From NCBI RefSeq assembly GCF_004745825.1, contig NZ_SRLA01000007.1:124001-188000 (forward strand): DNA of 64,000 nucleotides. Reading direction: 5' to 3'. Within the stretch, counting starts at the first letter, position 1; every line of letters starts with the position of its first letter. Of this stretch, positions 46,159-52,911 are shown in pieces. The notes under the pieces are model-generated. The model was given only the letters and a program-made list of their open reading frames with translations. It did not search any database and was not told the origin of the DNA. The position numbers and the translations under genes were made by a program. The DNA is from Hymenobacter fodinae. GTDB taxonomy: Bacteria; Bacteroidota; Bacteroidia; Cytophagales; Hymenobacteraceae.

Positions 46159-46252
46159 GTCATGCGGAGCTTGCCGAAGCATCTCTGCCGCTTCGGCCTC
46201 CCAAGTAGGAGTTAGGACTGCGGTAGAGATGCTTCGGCAAGCTCCGCACGAC
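46159..46252. repeat. REP inverted pair
   Basis: Arms 46159-46191 and 46220-46252 are 33 bp inverted copies with two differences (core GAGCTTGCCGAAGCATCTCT). They are of the same family as the 38.3 kb elements but with GCC for GTC in the core. The pair fills most of the gap between the SDR gene (end 46286) and regulator B (start 46074), where it could act as a transcript end. Confidence 0.8.
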
Positions 46253-46285
46253 CGTTCTGGAGACTTAAAATAACAGCTTTCGAGC

Positions 46286-47026
46286 TTACCAGGGCAAGTC
46301 CTGGCCTAGGTGCACGAAGTGCCCAGTGGGGCCATCGGCGCCGAGCAGGGCTAGTTCCACGCTGGTGCGGCTGCCTTCGGGCACGGTGAGCTGGGCCACG
46401 TCGCCGCCCCCGATTTCAGTTTTCACCCAGCCGGGGTGGGCCGAGTTGACTTTGATGTTAGTATCGGCTAATTCGTGGGCCAGCAGCACCGTGAACATAT
46501 TGAGGGCCACCTTGGAGGCGCAGTACGACAGCACCTGGAAGGGCCCGAGCGGGTTGCCGGGCTGCGCGTGCTCGGTGAGCGAACCTAGGTTGCTGGATAG
46601 GTTCACGATGCGGCCGGCTGGGCTTTGGCGCAGTAGCGGCAGCACCTCGCGCGTAAGGGCCACCACCGAAAATAGGTTGGTATCGAAGATTTCCTGAAAC
46701 TCCTCGGGGGTAGTTTCGATGGTGCGGGGCACGAACAGCGTCTCCTTCGGGATGGCGCCGGCATTGTTGATGAGAACGTCGAGCCGACCTAGGGTGTCGG
46801 TCAGGAACTGCGCGGCGGCCGCGCGTTCGGCGGGCTTGGTTACGTCGAGCTGAATGCCGTGGGCGTCGAGGCCTAGGCCTTTAAGCTGGGCGGCGGCATC
46901 CTGCGCGGCGGCGAGCTGGCGGGCGGCCAGTACCACCGTGATACCCTGCTCGCCGAGCTGCTTGGCGGTTTCGAATCCGATGCCCCGATTGGCCCCCGTG
47001 ATGAGGGCTACTTGTTGCGTGTGCAT
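46286..47026 (-). CDS. Short-chain dehydrogenase/reductase
   Basis: A 246-residue classical SDR with TGANRGIGFETA, the catalytic Tyr-Lys in YCASK and HPGWVKTEIGG. It resembles carbonyl-reductase-type SDRs that use NADPH. It is transcribed alone, divergent from the plus-strand run that starts at 47717, with composite TTGGA/TCCAA palindromes in the shared upstream region (204 bp from its start). Regulator B follows downstream on the same strand after the REP pair. Confidence 0.9.
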   Translation of the reverse strand: MHTQQVALITGANRGIGFETAKQLGEQGITVVLAARQLAAAQDAAAQLKGLGLDAHGIQLDVTKPAERAAAAQFLTDTLGRLDVLINNAGAIPKETLFVPRTIETTPEEFQEIFDTNLFSVVALTREVLPLLRQSPAGRIVNLSSNLGSLTEHAQPGNPLGPFQVLSYCASKVALNMFTVLLAHELADTNIKVNSAHPGWVKTEIGGGDVAQLTVPEGSRTSVELALLGADGPTGHFVHLGQDLPW

Positions 47027-47229
47027 GCTTGCTGCTGAAAAAGTGAGGATGAAGGCTGAGTGCCGACCGCCTGTGGTTGGGCCGACTGCCGCTTGCCCCG
47101 TTCCAAAGTCTGTACCGGCTACCTAGGTGGTGAACTCCAAAATCATTCTAGGGCCTCAAAATCAGCACTTCCAACTGCTAGGGGTACTTGGCCGAGCATG
47201 GCAGCCTCCAACAAGCTGGTCGGGGTTTA

Positions 47230-47254
47230 TTGGATATTCTCCAACAGAATGGAG
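47230..47254 (+). promoter_or_regulatory. Composite TTGGA/TCCAA palindrome (left of divergent pair)
   Basis: TTGGA-N5-TCCAA-N4-ATGGAG. It is 204 bp before the SDR start at 47026. The site at 47415 is the same sequence in inverse orientation with one base changed. Confidence 0.55.
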
Positions 47255-47307
47255 CCGCACGGTGGCCATGCGAGCAAGAAGGGCGTGTTGTTCAGAAGAC
47301 CTAGGCC

Positions 47308-47330
47308 GTCATGCTGAGCTTGTCGGAGCA
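47308..47330. repeat. Single REP arm
   Basis: GTCATGCTGAGCTTGTCGGA followed by GCA is one arm of the REP family seen at 38336. No inverse arm is present; it lies between the two TTGGA/TCCAA palindromes. Confidence 0.65.
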
Positions 47331-47414
47331 ACAGAGAGGCCTCGGCAACCTCGACTTAATCACCTCTAAAAGGCCGACTCACTGGTAGGCCGCCCCGCGC
47401 GGAAGTAGGAGCCA

Positions 47415-47439
47415 CTCCATTCTATTGGAGAATATCCAA
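47415..47439 (-). promoter_or_regulatory. Composite TTGGA/TCCAA palindrome (right of divergent pair)
   Basis: On the minus strand TTGGA-N5-TCCAA-N4-ATGGAG. It is 278 bp before the MDR gene at 47717, head of the plus-strand run to 55191. The 690 bp gap 47027-47716 holds no gene. Confidence 0.55.
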
Positions 47440-47716
47440 TAAGTACTAAGCGAACTATTGGAGGTAGCTAGGTTGCTTAGTACCCGCTTAGAGCTGCTTT
47501 TTGGCAATAAATTACTGGTTATCAATAAGTAATCAGTGCGGGTGCTGCTTCCAAGGGTGGAAAGGGTTGGCCGGTGGCACAGGCTTTGGAAACTGAGCAA
47601 GCAGATGTAGCCTAGCCAAGCGCCACCCTTCCCGGCTGCATGATTTCCCGATTTGTATTGCGCGGCGCCCTGTTATCTGCCGTGCTTATACTGCTCAACG
47701 CCCCAACGTTTCATCT

Positions 47717-48655
47717 ATGAATGCTTTCATCCTGACGGGCACTACTGGCCCCGATAGCCTGCACCCTACCACCTTGCCCACGCCCAGCCTAGGAGCCACC
47801 GACGTGCTGGTGCAAGTAAAAGCCATCAGCCTGAACCCCGTCGACGTGAAAACTACCCACGGCTCAGGCATGTACGGCCGCCTCAAGGACGAGCAGCCGC
47901 TGATACCGGGCTGGGATATTTCGGGCATCGTCACGCAGGTCGGGGCCGAGGTAACGCAATTCAAGCCCGGCGACGAAGTATTTGGCATGGTCAACTTTCC
48001 CGGCCACGGCCGCGCTTACGCCGAGTACGTGGCCGCGCCGGCCGCCCACCTAGCCCACAAGCCTGCGAGCATCAGCCACGAAGAAGCGGTAGCGGCCACG
48101 CTGGCGGCCCTCACCGCCTGGCAGGCCCTGGTGACCAAGGCCAACGTGCAGCCGGGCCAGCGGGTGCTCATCCATGCCGCCGCGGGCGGGGTAGGGCACT
48201 TTGCGGTGCAGCTGGCCAAGGATCTAGGGGCCTACGTCATCGGTACTTCGTCGGTGGCCAAGCGCGAGTTTGTGTTATCGCTCGGCGTCGATGAGCACCT
48301 CGACTACACCCAAGTGCGCTTCGAGGAAGTGCTGCCGCCCGTGGACGTGGTGCTCGACACTGTCGGCGGGCCGAACCTCGTCCGCTCGGCTGCTGTGCTC
48401 AAGTCCGGCGGCCGCCTCGTGAGCATCCTCGGCATGACGCCCGAAGCCAGCAGTCTGGCCGAGCAGCGCGGGGCAACGGCCACGGCGTTCCTGGTAGAGT
48501 CCAGCGGCGCGCAGATGCAGCAGCTGGCCGACCGCCTGGCTGATGGCCGTCTGCGTGCCCACGTGTCGCTGGCGCTGCCTTTCGAGCAGCTGCCCGACGC
48601 CCTCCGCCAAGTGGAAAGCGGCAAAACCCAGGGTAAGGTAGTCGTGACGCTGTAG
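47717..48655 (+). CDS. MDR-family NADP-dependent oxidoreductase
   Basis: A 312-residue zinc-free medium-chain reductase: ISLNPVDVKT, PGWDISGIVTQVG, the cofactor motif HAAAGGVGHFAVQLA and VDVVLDTVGG. It is of the quinone-reductase/enoyl-reductase type. It heads a run of six plus-strand genes (esterase, enoyl-CoA hydratase-like, PPC protein, RclA-like enzyme, kinase B) with gaps of about 75-190 bp, so co-regulation is likely but one transcript is not certain. Confidence 0.88.
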   Translation: MNAFILTGTTGPDSLHPTTLPTPSLGATDVLVQVKAISLNPVDVKTTHGSGMYGRLKDEQPLIPGWDISGIVTQVGAEVTQFKPGDEVFGMVNFPGHGRAYAEYVAAPAAHLAHKPASISHEEAVAATLAALTAWQALVTKANVQPGQRVLIHAAAGGVGHFAVQLAKDLGAYVIGTSSVAKREFVLSLGVDEHLDYTQVRFEEVLPPVDVVLDTVGGPNLVRSAAVLKSGGRLVSILGMTPEASSLAEQRGATATAFLVESSGAQMQQLADRLADGRLRAHVSLALPFEQLPDALRQVESGKTQGKVVVTL

Positions 48656-48729
48656 CCTTTCTTGCCTGCGTAATCAGAAGACAACTAGTTGGTTTGTAAA
48701 TACTTGTTTCGCTACTTAACCCTCGCATC

Positions 48730-49728
48730 ATGAACGCCACTGCTGAAATCACCGCTCCCCAAGTGCGCGACTTCGCCACCGACCCGAACCTCGACCCGCA
48801 GGTTATTACCTTTCTCAAGGGCCTGAACAACGGCAGCCCCGGCCTCGAAACCCTAGCCCCCCTCGACGCCCGCAAGGTGCTGGAAGGCGCTCAGGCCAGC
48901 GTCGATGTGGACCTATCGGGCATTGAAGTCACGCAGAAAACAATTGAGCAAGACGGCTACACCGTGCCGCTGTACATCGTGCGCCCCACGGGCACGGCCG
49001 ATACGGTGCTACCCGTGTTCATCTTCATTCACGGTGGCGGCTGGGTGCTCGGCGACTTCCCCACTCATAAGCGCATGGTGCGCGATTTGGTTGTCCTGTC
49101 GGGCTTCGCCGCGGTGTTCGTGGAGTACACCCGCACGCCGGACGCGCAGTTTCCGCAGGCCATCAACGAAATCTACGCGGCTACGAAATGGGTGGCGGAG
49201 AACGGTGCGGAAATTAACGTCGACGGCACGAACCTAGCCGTGGTGGGCAACAGCGTGGGCGGCAACATGACGGCCGTTACGACCCTGCAAGCCAAGGAGA
49301 AAGGCGGCCCCCACATCAAGCTGCAAATCCTGATGTGGCCCATCGTGGATGCTGATTTCGAAACCGAATCGTACCAGCTTTTCGGCCAAGACCGCTTCCT
49401 GACCACGCCGCTGATGAAGTGGATGTACGACATGTACATCACCGACCCGGCCCAGCGCACCCAGCCCTACGCCTCGCCGCTGCACGCTACCCTGGAGCAA
49501 CTGCAAGGCTTGCCGCCGGCGCTCATCCAGGTGGCCGAAAACGACGTGCTGCGCGAAGAAGGCGAAGCCTACGGCCGCAAGCTCAGCGAGGCCGGCGTGC
49601 CCGCTACCACCATTCGCTACAACGGCATGATTCACGACTTTGGCCTGCTCAACGGCCTGGCCGAGGTGCCCGCTACCAAGTCGCTGTTTGTGCACGCCGC
49701 CGCCGAGTTGCAGAAGTACCTAGGGTAG
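48730..49728 (+). CDS. Alpha/beta hydrolase of the hormone-sensitive lipase group
   Basis: A 332-residue esterase. The HGGG oxyanion motif (IFIHGGGWVLGDF), nucleophile VVGNSVGGNM, the acidic residue in ENDVLREEGEAY and the His in MIHDFGLLNGL are all present. The family hydrolyses short acyl esters and carbamates; substrate unknown. It is the second gene of the plus-strand run. Confidence 0.9.
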   Translation: MNATAEITAPQVRDFATDPNLDPQVITFLKGLNNGSPGLETLAPLDARKVLEGAQASVDVDLSGIEVTQKTIEQDGYTVPLYIVRPTGTADTVLPVFIFIHGGGWVLGDFPTHKRMVRDLVVLSGFAAVFVEYTRTPDAQFPQAINEIYAATKWVAENGAEINVDGTNLAVVGNSVGGNMTAVTTLQAKEKGGPHIKLQILMWPIVDADFETESYQLFGQDRFLTTPLMKWMYDMYITDPAQRTQPYASPLHATLEQLQGLPPALIQVAENDVLREEGEAYGRKLSEAGVPATTIRYNGMIHDFGLLNGLAEVPATKSLFVHAAAELQKYLG

Positions 49729-49767
49729 GCGGGTAGCACTTACCCTTGAAAACAAAATCGTCTAGGC

Positions 49768-49826
49768 AAGGCACTGTCGCGGCCGCAAGTTGTGACAGCC
49801 GCACCATGCTGCCGCGGCAGTGCCTT
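49768..49826 (+). other. Inverted repeat between esterase and hydratase genes
   Basis: Arms AAGGCACTG and CAGTGCCTT (9 bp, 41 bp loop) surround GC-rich inner repeats. There is no T-run, so it is a weak candidate for a transcript-stabilising or terminating structure. Confidence 0.35.
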
Positions 49827-49849
49827 CCACCCATAATTCCCTTGCTCTC

Positions 49850-50653
49850 ATGATTTTTGCCATCGACAAAATCAGCCCGACGTATTGGAAAGTCTCGTTT
49901 AACCACCCGCCCATCAACGTGTTCGACGGCGAGTTTTCGCGTCAACTGATACCGCTGATGAACGAGCTGGAAGCCAACGAGGCCCTGCAAGTGGTGGTGT
50001 TTGAAAGCGCCAACCCAGACTTCTTCATTGCCCACGCTGAGCTCATCAACCCCGGTGACTACCCCAAGGGGCCCGGCCGCACCGGCCTGTCGGCTTCCTG
50101 GCCCGATATTGCCAAGCGGCTGGAGCAGGCGCCTTTCGCGAGCATTGCCGTCATCCGGGGTCGGGCACGGGGCCTCGGGAGCGAGTTTGCCCAGGCCTTT
50201 GATATGCGCTTCGCTAGCAAGGAAAAAGCTATTCTAGGCCAGCCCGAAGTGGGTATTGGCTCGTTTCCGGGCGGCGGGGGCCTAGAGCGCCTGCACCTGC
50301 TCACCGGCAAGGCCCGGGCGCTGGAAATCCTTGTGAGCGGCGAAGACTACGACGCCGACACGGCGGCCCAGTACGGCTGGGTCAACCGCGCACTGCCGGA
50401 TGCTGAACTAGACGGCTTCGTGGATCACCTGGCCCGGCGAATTGCCTCGTTCGATAAGCCAGCTATTGCCGCTATTAAGGCTGCCCTCAACGAGCGCGCA
50501 GAGCTACCTAAAAACGAGCATTTGATGGACACGCAGACGCGCTTCTTCCAGTCGCTGGCGACGCCGCACGTGCAAAAGCGCATCAAAGCTCTGCTTGAAA
50601 AAGGCCTGCACCAGCCCGGCGACGTGGAGATGAATCTGGGCAAGTACCTCTAG
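49850..50653 (+). CDS. Enoyl-CoA hydratase/isomerase family protein
   Basis: A 267-residue crotonase-fold protein. I chose the ATG at 49850 (MIFAIDKISPTYWKVSF) over 49820 for match with the family start. The CoA-binding and oxyanion region is VIRGRARGLGSEFAQAFDMRFAS and the conserved block QPEVGIGSFPGGGGLERL carries the likely catalytic Glu. The oxyanion Gly (usually GGG) reads ARGLGSE here, so activity on the usual enoyl-CoA is uncertain. Third gene of the plus-strand run. Confidence 0.83.
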   Translation: MIFAIDKISPTYWKVSFNHPPINVFDGEFSRQLIPLMNELEANEALQVVVFESANPDFFIAHAELINPGDYPKGPGRTGLSASWPDIAKRLEQAPFASIAVIRGRARGLGSEFAQAFDMRFASKEKAILGQPEVGIGSFPGGGGLERLHLLTGKARALEILVSGEDYDADTAAQYGWVNRALPDAELDGFVDHLARRIASFDKPAIAAIKAALNERAELPKNEHLMDTQTRFFQSLATPHVQKRIKALLEKGLHQPGDVEMNLGKYL

Positions 50654-50805
50654 CCCCTAGGCCAGTCCTGCTAGGCCGCTTTCGGTGGGGCGGGCCCCTA
50701 GGCCTAGGGGTAGGTGCCAGTTATACTGCTTGGCTTCAAGGTGTACAGGCCCACCTGCTGCCGTGCTTGCCGTATGGGAGGACATCACGTAACCCATACC
50801 TTATC

Positions 50806-51384
50806 ATGAAGAAGACGCTGTTTACCCGCCTCATTACCACCGCGCTGCTCGTTGCTGGGGCTAGCCTCTGCGCCGAAGCGCAAGAATATGTATCGCCCGC
50901 GTCGGGCAAGCCCGTGGAACTGGGCAAGGCGCCCGGCATGAAGGTAAAGCTGCTGAGCACCAGCGGGCAAGTCAAAACCTACGTCCTGGTTTTCAGCAAG
51001 GGCGATGAGGTGATGTCGGGCCTGATGGAATTTGCGCAGAAGTACAACGTCAAAAGTGCGCATTACCAGGCCATTGGCGATGCCCTCTCGGCCCAGATTG
51101 GCGTGTACGACTACAGCCGCAAGCAGTTCAAGGTCATTCCCATCACCGAGCCTGTCGAGGTGACGTCGCTGACCGGCGACATTGCCGTGCTCAACGGCAA
51201 GCCGGCGCCGCATTCTCACCTGAACCTAGCCGCCCCCGACGGCAGCGTGCGCGGCGGCCACTTGCTAGAGTTGGTTGTTGGCCCCACTCTGGAACTGTTC
51301 ATGGCGGTGGAACCCACGCCGCTCTATAAAAAGTTGAATCCAGAGTTCGACGCCAACGTCATTGATCCCGCTTTAACAAAATAG
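50806..51384 (+). CDS. Exported PPC/DUF296 domain protein
   Basis: A 192-residue protein: signal peptide (MKKTLFTRLITTALLVAGASLCAEA), then a PPC domain (DUF296) with YVLVFSKGDEVMSGLMEFAQK, SAHYQAIGDALSAQIGVYDY and a GKPAPHSHLNLA segment containing histidines. PPC domains are known from plant AT-hook proteins, while bacterial ones stand alone and their role is unclear. Export to the periplasm rules out a DNA role here. The start at 50806 is set by the signal peptide. Confidence 0.82.
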   Translation: MKKTLFTRLITTALLVAGASLCAEAQEYVSPASGKPVELGKAPGMKVKLLSTSGQVKTYVLVFSKGDEVMSGLMEFAQKYNVKSAHYQAIGDALSAQIGVYDYSRKQFKVIPITEPVEVTSLTGDIAVLNGKPAPHSHLNLAAPDGSVRGGHLLELVVGPTLELFMAVEPTPLYKKLNPEFDANVIDPALTK

Positions 51385-51473
51385 CGCCACCTACATAACC
51401 ATCATACTGAGCGCGGTATGATGGACAAAAATCCTTTCTGCAATAGCTTAGCTATCAGCAATTCTTTCACGCA

Positions 51474-52835
51474 ATGGCAATGGCTTCTGACATCCGACAC
51501 TATCAGGCACTTATCATCGGTTTTGGCAAAGCGGGGAAGACGCTGGCCGGCTTTCTGGCCGCGCAAGGCTGGCAGGTGGCGCTGGTGGAGCAGTCGGCCC
51601 AGATGTACGGTGGCACCTGCATCAACATCGCCTGCATTCCGACCAAGTCGCTGGTACATAGCGCTGAAACAGGGCGGCCCTACGCGGAGGCCATTGCCGA
51701 AAAGAACCGCCTGACCTCCTTTCTGCGCGGGCGCAACCTAGCTAACCTCACCAGCCACCCCGAGGCCACGCTGCTGCTAGGCCAGGCCGCGTTCGTGAAC
51801 GAGCGCCAAGTGCGCGTGCACCTGCTCGAAACGGACGAAGAAGTGCTGGTGGAGGCTGACCACATCTTCATCAATACCGGCGCCGTGCCGCGCCTGCCGC
51901 CCATCCCGGGTCTGCGCGAAAGCCAGCGGGTGTTCACCAGCACCAGCCTCATGGAGCAAACCGTGCTGCCTGAGCGGCTGGTTATCATCGGCGGCGGATT
52001 TATCGGGCTGGAGTTTGCCAGCATGTACGCCCAGTTTGGCGCGGCCGTCACGGTATTGGAAAGTGGCCCTAGGTTGCTGCCCCACGAAGACGAGGACATG
52101 GCCGCCGCCATTCGGCAAATGCTGGAAAGCAAGGGTATTACCTTCCTGGAAGGCGTGCAGGTGCAGCAAATTGAACCCGGCATCGCCCACGACACCGTGG
52201 TGCTGCAAGATGCCCAAGGGGCCACCCAGCGCCTATCGGCCTCAGCCGTTCTGGTGGCCGTAGGCCGTGAGCCGGTGGTAGCGAGCCTCAACCTGCCCGC
52301 CGCCGGCGTAACCCAGGACGCGCGCGGCTTTATCCAAGTGAACGAGCGGCTGCAAACCAACGTGCCCCACATCTGGGCGCTGGGCGACGTGAACGGCGGC
52401 CCCCAGTTTACCTACATTTCCCTCGACGACTACCGCATCGTGCGCGACCAGCTGTTCGGCGCCGGCCAGCGCACCACCGCCGACCGCCAGCACGTGGCCT
52501 CTACCGTGTTCCTGACTCCGCCGCTGGCCCACGTGGGCCTGCGCGAGCGGGAGGCCCGCGCCCAGGGCTACCAAGTGCGGGTAGCCACTATGCCGGCCGC
52601 CGCCATCACGCGGGCACAAGTGCTGCAAGAGCCCGTCGGGCTGCTCAAAGCCGTGATAGAAGAAGGTACCGGCCGCATCCTAGGGTGCACGCTGTTCTGC
52701 GCCGACGCAGGTGAAGTCATCAACACTGTGCAGCTAGCCATGAAGGCTGGCGTGCGCTACGAGGTTCTACGCGACAATATCTATATTCATCCCTCCATGA
52801 CGGAAGCCCTCAACGACCTATTTGGTAAGGTATAA
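51474..52835 (+). CDS. rclA: RclA-like flavoprotein disulfide reductase
   Basis: A 453-residue class I flavoprotein. The start IIGFGKAGKTLAGFLAAQGW, the redox pair GGTCINIACIPTK (Cys-x4-Cys), SYISLDDYRIV-like QFTYISLDDYRIVRDQL and the C-terminal HPSMTEALNDLF block match E. coli RclA along the length; the usual mercuric reductase C-terminal cysteines are absent. RclA reduces hypothiocyanous acid and helps survival of reactive chlorine. ATG codons at 51474 and 51480 are both possible. It is followed 76 bp later by kinase B, which suggests a link between oxidant defence and the signalling pair. Confidence 0.87.
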   Translation: MAMASDIRHYQALIIGFGKAGKTLAGFLAAQGWQVALVEQSAQMYGGTCINIACIPTKSLVHSAETGRPYAEAIAEKNRLTSFLRGRNLANLTSHPEATLLLGQAAFVNERQVRVHLLETDEEVLVEADHIFINTGAVPRLPPIPGLRESQRVFTSTSLMEQTVLPERLVIIGGGFIGLEFASMYAQFGAAVTVLESGPRLLPHEDEDMAAAIRQMLESKGITFLEGVQVQQIEPGIAHDTVVLQDAQGATQRLSASAVLVAVGREPVVASLNLPAAGVTQDARGFIQVNERLQTNVPHIWALGDVNGGPQFTYISLDDYRIVRDQLFGAGQRTTADRQHVASTVFLTPPLAHVGLREREARAQGYQVRVATMPAAAITRAQVLQEPVGLLKAVIEEGTGRILGCTLFCADAGEVINTVQLAMKAGVRYEVLRDNIYIHPSMTEALNDLFGKV

Positions 52836-52911
52836 GAGAGGGGCTACGTTAGTTGAGTAAAGCCAAGACTGGCTGCTCGCCAGTACCCTGGCCAGATGCT
52901 GTGCTATTTGT

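Noticed and set aside
47575..47589. TGGCAC-N5-TTGG as a sigma-54 promoter of the MDR gene
   Set aside because: The invariant GC at -12 is GG here; one mismatch in the key position and no support at the other sites.
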